From the NCBI GenBank assembly GCA_944319815.1, contig CALUEX010000018.1, positions 1-51,335 of the forward strand: a DNA stretch of 51,335 nucleotides. Reading direction: 5' to 3'. This document shows positions 21,819-29,990 of this stretch, piece after piece (position 1 is the first letter of the stretch; every line of letters begins with the position of its first letter). The position numbers and the translations under genes were made by a program. The stretch is from an uncultured Prevotella sp. GTDB lineage: Bacteria > Bacteroidota > Bacteroidia > Bacteroidales > Bacteroidaceae. The notes under the pieces were generated by a model. The model saw nothing but the letters and a program-made list of their open reading frames with translations. It searched no databases and was not told where the DNA came from.

Positions 21819-21909
21819 GTCGTAAAACGTGGCATATTGGCCTGCAAAAGGTGCTCTTTTACCTTGTAAAAGATGGCCTTTCGCATCGTGAAAGGACACC
21901 TTTTGCAGG
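21819..21909. repeat. 22-bp-period palindromic array, copy C
   Basis: Units at 21833-21854, 21855-21876 and 21877-21898 plus partial ends. The outer arm GGCCTGCAAAAGGTG pairs with CACCTTTTGCAGGCC across the array. It lies between the GH138-like stop (21930) and the fusion-gene start (21765). Confidence 0.85.
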
Positions 21910-21929
21910 CCCGTATGATTTTGGTTGTG

Positions 21930-24572
21930 TTATTTCATGAACAGCCAGTCAACTTCATTGCTGAGTCCGTTGAGGCGTGCGTCCCTGATTTTCAGGTCGG
22001 TAGCGGTAAATCCGGCCACCATGATGATACCCTTCGGCAGTCGGATTGTGTGGCGTCCGGGCTGCAGGTGGTATGCGTGTATGTTGACAATCGGCATATT
22101 CGACATACTGATGGCGTTGCTTATTACAGGCTCGGCTTGGCCGAACTCGTTGCCTGTCGCGTCGGTTTCGAGTTTTGGTGGGCTGGCGAACTTGTTTTGG
22201 TCGTCGATGAAGAAGCCCACGAGCATCTTGACCGGCTTGTCGGTCTCGAACTCGACAACTCCGCCGTTGATGCGTGTGGTGTCGCGGTTGAGCACCAACG
22301 CTTCAAGTCCTTCAAGCTCGGGGGCGAGAGAGTCGATTGCCTCGTCGCGGTTCTCGAACAGCTTAGCGCCCTTCGTCAGCTTAACTCTCTTGTAGTTGCT
22401 GATGAGCTTCACGTCGGCATTCTCGGCCTTTACGATGTCCTTGTCGTTGCTCGTCTCCTGCTTTGGGGATGTCAGCATCTTGATGTTCGACTTGAGGGCA
22501 GCCAGTTCCTCGTCGTAGACGGGCACCATTTCAGTCCATGTCTTGAACTTACCGTCATCTCCGCCTACGGGTATTCGGCGTTGCGACGTCTGCATACTGT
22601 TGGCGTACAGGTACGTGTCCTTGGTCTTGTTGACGAGCTGCGCGTAGTAGTCGTTGCTCTTTTCAAGCAGGGGCACGGCCTTGTTGAGGTAGTTTATGTC
22701 CTTGCTCCACTTGTAGTTGAGCACTTGCTGGGCTGCCAATACCTTATACTTAAAGGAGTATGCGAAGTCCTTGTAACAGTTAATGTCGTTCACGAGGCGG
22801 TTGAACTCGTCCTTGTTCTTGGTGATTTTATCGCCAATCCCGCTGATTGCAGCCACTGCCTTGTCGCCGTGCGTGACGCATTGGTCAACGATGTCGAGCG
22901 GCAGTTCGCCCGAATGCTTCTCGTGCTTCCATTCCTTCTCTACGTATTCGATGAGCTTTTCGCCGGCAGGGCCGCAGCTCTGGTAGAACTCTTCGTAAAC
23001 GGTGTACTTGTAGGGGTTCACGAGCTGGCTCATCTTCATGCCGAGAAGGAGCGTCTGGCGGTTGCCTTCGGTTATGCCGAAGCGTCTCAGCAGCTTGGGC
23101 GCAATTTCCCCGCTTTCGTCGTATGCTTCGATGATGCGCTTTGCCGTGAGCGTGTCAGTGCCGTAATAGTCGGCCAGGCGTTTCTCCCAATATGCCTTGT
23201 CGTCGCCCCGGTGGCAGTTCCACGAGTAGCGTCCCCAGGCTGCGTACCACATCCAGTCGCGGTCAATCTGCAACTGGCGTTCGCCTCCGGGCAGCTTGTC
23301 GGCCGTGTAAGGCCAGTCCCAGTAGCTTGCCTGTGGGTACAGGTGGAGGCCGTTTGCGCCGTGTACGCGGTGCATTGCCTGTACGGCTTTCTGCGTAAAG
23401 GTGGGCGAACTCCAGCGGAACGGCTCGAGATTGGCCAGGATGTGCACGTTACTGATGTGGATTGGTGCCACGCTGCTAAGCTGTTTCTGCGTCTCTCCCC
23501 ATGGTCCGCCGGGCTGGTATGTCGTCAGCGACTCGCCGTTATACTTCGTCATGGTGTATATGTTCTTGTAAAGCGGCAGCGACTTTTTCAGCACGAGCGG
23601 CCCGTCAGTGTCGTGTGAGCGCAGGATGATGGGCGGTTCGTCGGTTCTTCCCGATGCTTTCAGGCCGTCCTTGATGCCCGGGATGATTGTTTTGGTCATC
23701 CATTCAACGTCGTCTTCGATTGTCGCCATAGCCTCGCCGAGGCAAATCAGGAAACCCACGTTGGGGTATTTCTCGATGAAGGCGGCAATGCTCTTGCGCG
23801 TATAGTCGCTGATTAGCGGCGTGATGGGGCGGTTACGGTCTTGCGTAACGATGCCGTAATGGTCGGCGAAAGGCTTTGAAACGATGATGTTATAGAACAT
23901 CTGGATTACGCGGATGCCTCGTTTCTGCGCCTCGGTGGTGAGGAAGGTGAACATCTCTTGGTTCTTCTCCATCGTTGCGTCGTCAACCTCCACGGCGAAC
24001 GGATAGTCTTCGAGTTTCACCAATGAGGCGAACGGGTGGCCGTTCCACAAGAACACGGCGTTCATGTTGTCGGCGGCGAGCATATCAAGGTACTTCACCC
24101 ACAGCTCCTTGTCGTAGAACCAAGGGAAGTTCTCTGGCGTGTAAGGGTATTCGTACACCTTGTGGCCGGGCAGGTAGACCGTCTTTTGAAGGCCTACGCA
24201 CGCTCCGCGGATTTTCATTTCGGGAGCGTCAACTATTATTTCGGGCGTCTCGAGGTTGCCGTATTGCCCGAAATACTCGAGCAGGCGGTTCGTGCCGTAG
24301 ATTGCACCTGAGGCATCGTTGCCCGTGATGTTTATTCTCTTGCCTTTCCTCGTGATGGTAAAACCTTCTTGGGGAAGGTTGGCCGAGGCGTCTGCAACGT
24401 TGATGTTGATTTTATATCCCTTTTGCATTGCAGGGACATACTTCTCTACCAAGGATGCCGCATATTGCGTTTGCGGTATTCCTTCCTGGCTTGTTACTTT
24501 CGTTGTCGTGCTTCCACAACTCGCCAAAGCTAACGCGATGCTTGAAAGCAGTAGGTTGCGTGCTGTTTTCAT
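21930..24572 (-). CDS. Periplasmic lipoprotein glycosidase, GH138-like (alpha-galacturonidase candidate)
   Basis: Lipoprotein signal with Cys19 (ALALASCGS); no acidic residues follow, so a periplasm-facing location is likely. Residues about 35-115 resemble the GH67/GH20 N-terminal domain, 120-450 a TIM barrel, and the rest a helical domain and a C-terminal beta-sandwich. Candidate catalytic acids are Glu280 (ICLGEAM) and Glu347 (KYNGES), 67 residues apart. From memory the GH138 enzyme BpGH138 uses two glutamates with the same spacing, and GH138 BT0997 is adjacent to BT0996, as here. GH138 removes D-galacturonic acid from rhamnose in rhamnogalacturonan II. A different GH67- or GH115-related activity is the main alternative. 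Its ATG overlaps the stop of the upstream GH78 gene (ATGA). Confidence 0.5.
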   Translation of the reverse strand: MKTARNLLLSSIALALASCGSTTTKVTSQEGIPQTQYAASLVEKYVPAMQKGYKININVADASANLPQEGFTITRKGKRINITGNDASGAIYGTNRLLEYFGQYGNLETPEIIVDAPEMKIRGACVGLQKTVYLPGHKVYEYPYTPENFPWFYDKELWVKYLDMLAADNMNAVFLWNGHPFASLVKLEDYPFAVEVDDATMEKNQEMFTFLTTEAQKRGIRVIQMFYNIIVSKPFADHYGIVTQDRNRPITPLISDYTRKSIAAFIEKYPNVGFLICLGEAMATIEDDVEWMTKTIIPGIKDGLKASGRTDEPPIILRSHDTDGPLVLKKSLPLYKNIYTMTKYNGESLTTYQPGGPWGETQKQLSSVAPIHISNVHILANLEPFRWSSPTFTQKAVQAMHRVHGANGLHLYPQASYWDWPYTADKLPGGERQLQIDRDWMWYAAWGRYSWNCHRGDDKAYWEKRLADYYGTDTLTAKRIIEAYDESGEIAPKLLRRFGITEGNRQTLLLGMKMSQLVNPYKYTVYEEFYQSCGPAGEKLIEYVEKEWKHEKHSGELPLDIVDQCVTHGDKAVAAISGIGDKITKNKDEFNRLVNDINCYKDFAYSFKYKVLAAQQVLNYKWSKDINYLNKAVPLLEKSNDYYAQLVNKTKDTYLYANSMQTSQRRIPVGGDDGKFKTWTEMVPVYDEELAALKSNIKMLTSPKQETSNDKDIVKAENADVKLISNYKRVKLTKGAKLFENRDEAIDSLAPELEGLEALVLNRDTTRINGGVVEFETDKPVKMLVGFFIDDQNKFASPPKLETDATGNEFGQAEPVISNAISMSNMPIVNIHAYHLQPGRHTIRLPKGIIMVAGFTATDLKIRDARLNGLSNEVDWLFMK

Positions 24573-26656
24573 AAGTTCACAATCGTTTCTTTTCCGGGTT
24601 GTATTTCTATTCTTCTTTCATTCTCTCCATTGCCTAAAACAAGCGTGCCGTGGCCTCCGTCGGCCTTTACAGTGACAGATTTCCTGTCCATCTTGACGTA
24701 CACAGTGCCGAACGGAGTGGGCACGTTGCCCTCCATCCATTCCAGTCCGCCGAGCGTCGGCTTCACGGTGTATTCCTCGAAGCCCGGCTTCGTGGGCTCT
24801 ACGCCGAGGTAATACCTGCCCAACAGGTAGATGGGGCTTGCTCCCCAGGCGTGGCAGAGGCTCTTGCCGTATGGGCGGCCATACATCGCCAGCCTGTCCC
24901 TTCCGTGCTCGTCGGGGTTGTATTTCTCCCAGAACGATGTAGCGCCTTCACGCAACATTCCGCCCCAATACGCCTTCATCTCTTTCATCACCTGGTCTTG
25001 TTCGCCGAGCATACACAGGGCTTCAAGCTCGTAGAAACGCATATACGGCGTAGTTATTTTGAGAACGTCGTCGTTGAGCATCACCGAACGCTTCACGGTT
25101 TCCTGCTTTTCCTTGTCAAGATAGCCGTACATTATGGCGAACATATTGGGGTAACGGAACACTTCCGTGCTCTGTCGTCCGTCCTTGCGGTTGTGCATCA
25201 AGGCTTGTTTTTCGTCGTTCCAGAAGTAAGCCAACAGCTTTTCGCCCAGTTTGTCGGCGAGTTCCTTGTATCTTGCGGCTCCGTCTTTGTCACCGACAAT
25301 GGCGGCCACGGCGGCTATTGACTCAAGTGATTTCCTGAAAAGGATTTGCTCGAAGGCCAGCTGCCCTTGCTTGTCCATGGGCTTGTCGGCCCAGTCGATG
25401 AACACCCAGTCGCCCGTCTGCCCCTCAACCATGCCGTCCTCGTCGGTGCGTCCCAGCACGTAGGTCATATAGGTCTGCATCGTCGGGTAGATTTGCGTCA
25501 GGAAATGGCTGTCGCCGCTGTAAAGATAGTAATCATAAATGGAATTGAACCAATAGAAGGTGTAGTCCATTATGGTGTTGATGTGGCTTGTTATGGGGGC
25601 CTTGCCGGCGAGCAGCCACGTGGTGCGCTTCACCATTTCGTTGTCGCTGAACAGGTAATAGTTCATCAGGTAACTTTGCGACGCGTCGCCGCTCCACACC
25701 CAGCGGTCGCGCTTGATGCCGTCGATGAAGAACTCGCGCGAGGTCAGTTGCATTGTGTATGCGCCCACTTCCCAGATTTTGTTCAGCTCATCGTCGTTGC
25801 ACTTGAACGTGCCGTGCTCTGTTTCGGGCATATATTCATAGTCCATGCTGACGTCGGCCACGGTGCATCCGCTGGTTTTCACATAGATGTATCGGAAGGC
25901 CTTGCTGTTCCCCATGGTGTATTTGTCAGCCAGGTTGGCCGTCTTTCCCGTTGCAAGGTCGGTTATTTCACCGTTCTCGACGAGGAGTTTGTCAAGGGTT
26001 TCGCAATGCTCCTCGTCCAATGCCTCCTCCTTGCTCTCCCCATAGAAAATGTCGATTGTGCCGTTGCCGCTGATGCCGTGGAGTATGGCGAAGCCGAAAG
26101 TCTCCTTGCCGAAGTCGTAAAGCCCGTTGTCGCTGCTTACAGGTGTCTCGTGCCGACGTGCGAGCCTGAACCCTGACGGGAGCTTTTCGGGGGCGTCGAA
26201 GTTCCACCGTCCGGCCTTCATGTATACCGTTGACGACGTGTCGCTGGCCTTTCCGCTCTCGTCAATCCACTCCTTGTCCTCGAACGTTACGTTCCAAGTC
26301 TCGTCCGTGTTCACCGTCTTGCCACTGACGTAGAGGGCCGGCGGCGTGGCCTGGTTGTGCACTTTTATGTTGATGTTGTGCTTGCCGGCTGCCAGCGTGA
26401 AATGCTTGGGCATCCCGAACAGCATCTTGCCGTCAATCTTTATGTTATAGTCGCCCTCGGTGGCTACGGTCAACGTTTCCTCATCGGCAAGGTTTACGGC
26501 CTTGCTGAACTCCACGGTGACGTAGTGGCTGTCCTGCTTCCAGAAGGGCGGGAAGTATGCTCCGCGGTCGGTGCGGCGGTTGTTCATTTTGTTGCCGAGC
26601 CATATTTCGTAGTCGCCCGGGTACCAAATCCATGTAGCTTTAGATGTTGTCGCCAT
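24569..26656 (-). CDS. Cytoplasmic alpha-L-rhamnosidase, GH78 family, no signal peptide
   Basis: The protein begins MATTSKATWIWYPGDYE, which runs straight into the first beta-domain, with no hydrophobic segment or lipobox. It should therefore act in the cytoplasm. The acid motif DGIKRDRWVWSGD (312-324) and the base region TSFWEKYNP (Glu577) are intact, and the barrel is followed by a short GH78 C-terminal beta-domain. At 695 residues it is shorter than the secreted GH78 of this locus and of a different subgroup. Its start lies 17 bp inside the end of the MFS transporter gene and its stop overlaps the next start, so the three are tightly coupled. The obvious reading is import of a rhamnoside by the carrier followed by cleavage inside the cell. 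Confidence 0.9.
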   Translation of the reverse strand: MATTSKATWIWYPGDYEIWLGNKMNNRRTDRGAYFPPFWKQDSHYVTVEFSKAVNLADEETLTVATEGDYNIKIDGKMLFGMPKHFTLAAGKHNINIKVHNQATPPALYVSGKTVNTDETWNVTFEDKEWIDESGKASDTSSTVYMKAGRWNFDAPEKLPSGFRLARRHETPVSSDNGLYDFGKETFGFAILHGISGNGTIDIFYGESKEEALDEEHCETLDKLLVENGEITDLATGKTANLADKYTMGNSKAFRYIYVKTSGCTVADVSMDYEYMPETEHGTFKCNDDELNKIWEVGAYTMQLTSREFFIDGIKRDRWVWSGDASQSYLMNYYLFSDNEMVKRTTWLLAGKAPITSHINTIMDYTFYWFNSIYDYYLYSGDSHFLTQIYPTMQTYMTYVLGRTDEDGMVEGQTGDWVFIDWADKPMDKQGQLAFEQILFRKSLESIAAVAAIVGDKDGAARYKELADKLGEKLLAYFWNDEKQALMHNRKDGRQSTEVFRYPNMFAIMYGYLDKEKQETVKRSVMLNDDVLKITTPYMRFYELEALCMLGEQDQVMKEMKAYWGGMLREGATSFWEKYNPDEHGRDRLAMYGRPYGKSLCHAWGASPIYLLGRYYLGVEPTKPGFEEYTVKPTLGGLEWMEGNVPTPFGTVYVKMDRKSVTVKADGGHGTLVLGNGENERRIEIQPGKETIVNL

Positions 26657-28007
26657 ATCTTTCTTTTGTTATTTGTTCGAGTGTCTTGCCGCGTGTCTGC
26701 GGTGTCCATACAGTGCCGATGATGAGCGAGATGAGCAGTAAGCCCATCATTATGTAGGCGGCGATGGTGAAGCCCTCGCCGTTAGGCCCGTAGATGTAGA
26801 CGAAGCCGAGGCCCCACAGTGCCGAAACGCCGCGCACGATGAAGAACATCACGCCTTGGGCGGCCGCCCTGTACTTGGCAGGGAACAGCTCTGACGCCCA
26901 CAGGGCGTAGAACGATTGCACGGAGACTCCTGCCTGGATGCCCCAGATGAGGGTGAAGAATAACAGGCCGGCGATGCTGTTCACGCCGATGGTTACTATT
27001 ATAACCCACGCCAGGACGCCCATGCCTACGCCGAAGAAGTAGAGCCAGCGCTGGTTTACTTTGTCAACAATCATCGAGAAGAAGAACGTGGTCACGATGA
27101 TGATGACCCATTGGGCAACGGACAGCATATTGGCGTGCTGGTTTGAAAGTCCGCCTGCCGTCTCGTAGATGTGCTGCTGGAAGAAGCCCATCACGGAGCT
27201 TACCAAGTTCCACGTGAGGTAAATTCCGGCGAGGAAGAGGATAGTGCGGATGTTCACCTTGTTGGTGAACAGAGAGCCGAACGACGAGAACACGCTTCCC
27301 TTCTGGCTCCCCTGCTTGGCCTTCTCGGCCTTCCATTCTGCCGACTCGTCAAGGCGGCGTTGCAGTTGCCATGCGATGAAGGCCACGATGAACAGCGAGG
27401 CGAATACCAGGCGGCTGCTGAATACGTTGAGTGCAGTGCCCTCGATGCCGCTGCCGGCTATGGCCGTGGCGAGCGTTTCGACAACCGGGCCGAACAGCAC
27501 TCCTGCGCTGTCGCTGCCGCTCGTGGGTGGTGCGAGCAGCGTGCCGAGTATGAGTATTATGGTAGGCCCTATGCCCCATGCCATCTGCGAGATGCCGATG
27601 TTGCGGCCACGGTTGCCCACCTCGGAGTTCTCGGATATGTAAGTCCATGATGCCGGCACGCCCACGCCTACGGATATGCCCGTGACGAGGAAGCCCGCTA
27701 GGAGCATGGGGAAGTTAACGGAGAGCATGATGAGGGCCACGCCCGTCATGTAAACCAGCATATTGTAGGTGTAAATGGCCTTGCGCCCGTACTTGTCGGC
27801 GAGGAAGCCGCCGATGATTGCGCCTATGGCCGCGCCGAGGCAGTTGGCGCTTATGGCGTTGAGCCATCCGAGGTGGCCTTCCGTCAGTCCAAGGTAATTC
27901 TGCCAGAGTGTCAGTCCGCTGGCACCGGCAACGATTGCTCCCGCGTCAAGATAGTTGGTAAGCGACACGGCAATCGTGCTTTTCAAGCTGCTTTTTTTCT
28001 GTCCCAT
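26640..28007 (-). CDS. MFS sugar transporter (inner membrane)
   Basis: A 455-residue polytopic protein with about 12 hydrophobic segments and the MFS loop motif GGFLADKYGRKAI (66-78); related motifs occur in the second half (MIVDKVNQRW) and the sugar-porter-like PAKYRAAAQG sits at about 375-385. The N-terminal Asp in NYLDAG is typical of sugar and organic-acid carriers. It overlaps the cytoplasmic rhamnosidase gene by 17 bp, which points to a rhamnose-containing di- or oligosaccharide as cargo, although free rhamnose or a uronate remains possible. Palindromic array D lies 72 bp before its start codon. Confidence 0.85.
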   Translation of the reverse strand: MGQKKSSLKSTIAVSLTNYLDAGAIVAGASGLTLWQNYLGLTEGHLGWLNAISANCLGAAIGAIIGGFLADKYGRKAIYTYNMLVYMTGVALIMLSVNFPMLLAGFLVTGISVGVGVPASWTYISENSEVGNRGRNIGISQMAWGIGPTIILILGTLLAPPTSGSDSAGVLFGPVVETLATAIAGSGIEGTALNVFSSRLVFASLFIVAFIAWQLQRRLDESAEWKAEKAKQGSQKGSVFSSFGSLFTNKVNIRTILFLAGIYLTWNLVSSVMGFFQQHIYETAGGLSNQHANMLSVAQWVIIIVTTFFFSMIVDKVNQRWLYFFGVGMGVLAWVIIVTIGVNSIAGLLFFTLIWGIQAGVSVQSFYALWASELFPAKYRAAAQGVMFFIVRGVSALWGLGFVYIYGPNGEGFTIAAYIMMGLLLISLIIGTVWTPQTRGKTLEQITKERYGDNI

Positions 28008-28078
28008 ATATTAGATTTCTTGTTTATGTCGTAAAGTTTTGATTATCAGTGGTTTATGCCTTGCTGCGCGATGTGTGC

Positions 28079-28155
28079 CCTTTCGCATTGCGGAAGGATG
28101 CCTTTCAAGCGGTAAAAGGTGGCCTTTTACTGGGTAAAAGACCGCCTTTCACAAG
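28079..28155. repeat. 22-bp-period palindromic array, copy D
   Basis: The clearest copy of the period: units at 28079-28100, 28101-28122 and 28123-28144, each starting CCTTT, then a partial unit to 28155. A tight hairpin GTAAAAGG / CCTTTTAC with a 3-nt loop lies across the unit boundary. It separates the GH141-like gene from the transporter gene. Confidence 0.87.
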
Positions 28156-28204
28156 CCTTGTGTTTTGCTATGGCCACAGGCGTTGTCGCTATATGCGTTG
28201 CCGC

Positions 28205-29971
28205 TTATTTGCTTTCGGGCGTTATTCCGGCCCGTGCCTTTATGCTGTCGGCCACGGCCGGCCCGTTGTTCTCCCACGTGTTGCCGGGGCCGTTGGCGTT
28301 CTTGAGGAACTTCTCGGCCGGTGTCCAGTTGTCGCGCACCGTGATGTACGACGAGCCTTCGTCCGTATAGAGGTAGAACCAGTGGTTGGGGGCGTGGGCA
28401 TAGCTCGGCGTGTAGATGTCGCTCACTACGTTCTCGATTATGAACGAGTGGGGTTGCGAGCCGAGGGTGTATATGCCCGCCGTGTCATACATATGCTTGG
28501 CGTAGTGGTGGATGAGGTTGCCTTTCACTAAGTTGTTCGACATTGAGCATACCTGCTGGTTCCATCCCCAGCCCATAGATATGCCCGTGTATGACACTTC
28601 GCTGATTTCGTTGTTGCAGATTTTTATGTCTTTCACGAAGCCCGCGCCTATGCCCACGCAGCCCCAGTCGTCGTTGGTCACGTCGGTTATGAGGTTGTTG
28701 GTTATGCTCAGGCCGGTGCAGATGATGCGTTCGTCGGTCGGGGCGTAGGGCAGGTGGGCTTCATGGGCTTCAGGGCCGAAGCTGCCGGCCAGTATGCCCG
28801 AGCCGCCCATGTCGCGGAAGGTGCAGCGGTCAACGCTGCCGCCTTTTATATATAGGTGGTAGTCGAGGCCCGTAGATGCGTTGTGCTCGAACGTGCACCG
28901 CGTGAACGACACGTCCTCGGCGCAGTTGAGGCTCACGGCAGCCGCCGGGCGGCCTACCCATCCCTGGTTGTCGAGCTTGTGGTCACCGTTTGGCCGCTCC
29001 ATTTTCGGGCGCAGCTTGTAGGCCTCCGTCATGTACATACCTGCCTGCAGTGGGGCGTGCCCGCTTATTGACGGGCGCATCCATGTGGCGTGGCTAAAGG
29101 TGATGCCTTCGAATGTGACGTCCTTCACGGTGCTGTCGGGCGTGCCCTCAACCTTGAGCAGCGTCTCAACTGCCGGCACTATGACTTCGGCCTGGGCCAT
29201 GTCCTCGCCCTTCCGGGGTATGTAGTACAGCTTTGATGCCCTCGCGTCGAGGTACCATTCGCCCTCGGCGTCGAGCAGTTCCTTGGCGTTGGTCAGGTAG
29301 AAGGCCGAGTTGTGTCCGTCGGTCGTTACCATAGGTGACGGCCACGGGTGCATGAAGTGCACGTGGCTTTCGGGCTGGTGGAACGTCACGGCCGCGCTGT
29401 CGCCCATTATCTTGATGTCTTTTATGCGCAGGTTGGCCACGCACCACATCTCGTGCAGCACCATCTCTGCATACCGTGCGCCCGCGATTTTCTTCACGGC
29501 GGCTGCCGGCACGTAGATGGTTTCTTTCGCCTTGTCGAGGCTCTTTATGCGGTACATATCGTCAAAGTCGGCCACGTCGCGCGCCCTTATGGCTTTCTTG
29601 CCGTTGACCCACATCTGGCGGAACTCCAGGGGGCGGCCGTTGAAGTCGGGCACGTCGGCAACGTAGTATTTCCCCTCTTTCTTCCAACCGCTGATTTTAA
29701 CACCGCCGCTGATTACGGCGTTGCCGTCGGCCACGATGCGCGTGCCGTTGTCTTCGGGACGTATGATGATTGGCTGGTTCAGGTAGTATGTGCCGGCCTG
29801 CAAGCGTAGGCAGACGTCGGTGGCGTGGTTGAGGCGGCGCTCCTCGCGGGCTTGCTGCAAAGCCTGTTCTATTGTGTATGCGCCGGGCTTTACCACGATG
29901 TCAGTGGCAAATGCGCCGACACAGGCCAATGTGGCCGTGAATAAGGTTAAAATAGATTTACGGGTGTTCAT
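28205..29971 (-). CDS. Secreted right-handed beta-helix protein, GH141-like (alpha-L-fucosidase candidate)
   Basis: Signal peptide 1-22 (LFTATLACVGAFA). From about residue 270 the protein is made of short beta-helix coils (VKDVTFEGITFSHAT, VSFTRCTFEHNAS, GLSITNNLITDVTND, DIKICNNEISEVSYTG), followed by the SMGWGWN and DTAGIYTLGSQ blocks seen in GH141-type proteins. The N-terminal part (about 25-260) is the beta-sandwich region common to that group. GH141 BT1002 removes 2-O-methyl-fucose from rhamnogalacturonan II, and lies next to GH127 BT1003; here GH127 is 19 bp away. GH141 also has a xylanase member, so activity is not settled by family. The length of 588 residues is in range. Confidence 0.62.
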   Translation of the reverse strand: MNTRKSILTLFTATLACVGAFATDIVVKPGAYTIEQALQQAREERRLNHATDVCLRLQAGTYYLNQPIIIRPEDNGTRIVADGNAVISGGVKISGWKKEGKYYVADVPDFNGRPLEFRQMWVNGKKAIRARDVADFDDMYRIKSLDKAKETIYVPAAAVKKIAGARYAEMVLHEMWCVANLRIKDIKIMGDSAAVTFHQPESHVHFMHPWPSPMVTTDGHNSAFYLTNAKELLDAEGEWYLDARASKLYYIPRKGEDMAQAEVIVPAVETLLKVEGTPDSTVKDVTFEGITFSHATWMRPSISGHAPLQAGMYMTEAYKLRPKMERPNGDHKLDNQGWVGRPAAAVSLNCAEDVSFTRCTFEHNASTGLDYHLYIKGGSVDRCTFRDMGGSGILAGSFGPEAHEAHLPYAPTDERIICTGLSITNNLITDVTNDDWGCVGIGAGFVKDIKICNNEISEVSYTGISMGWGWNQQVCSMSNNLVKGNLIHHYAKHMYDTAGIYTLGSQPHSFIIENVVSDIYTPSYAHAPNHWFYLYTDEGSSYITVRDNWTPAEKFLKNANGPGNTWENNGPAVADSIKARAGITPESK

Positions 29972-29990
29972 GAATTATAGGTTTGTGTAG

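Noticed and set aside
21873-23618. 581-codon plus-strand frame opposite the GH138-like gene
   Set aside because: Product lacks any recognisable domain and starts inside array C; the opposite frame is a clear lipoprotein.
28079-28155. CRISPR array (regularly spaced repeats in the six intergenic copies)
   Set aside because: The period is only 22 bp, with 3-nt gaps between arms and no unique 30-nt spacers, and no cas genes are present. The units are palindromes in tandem.
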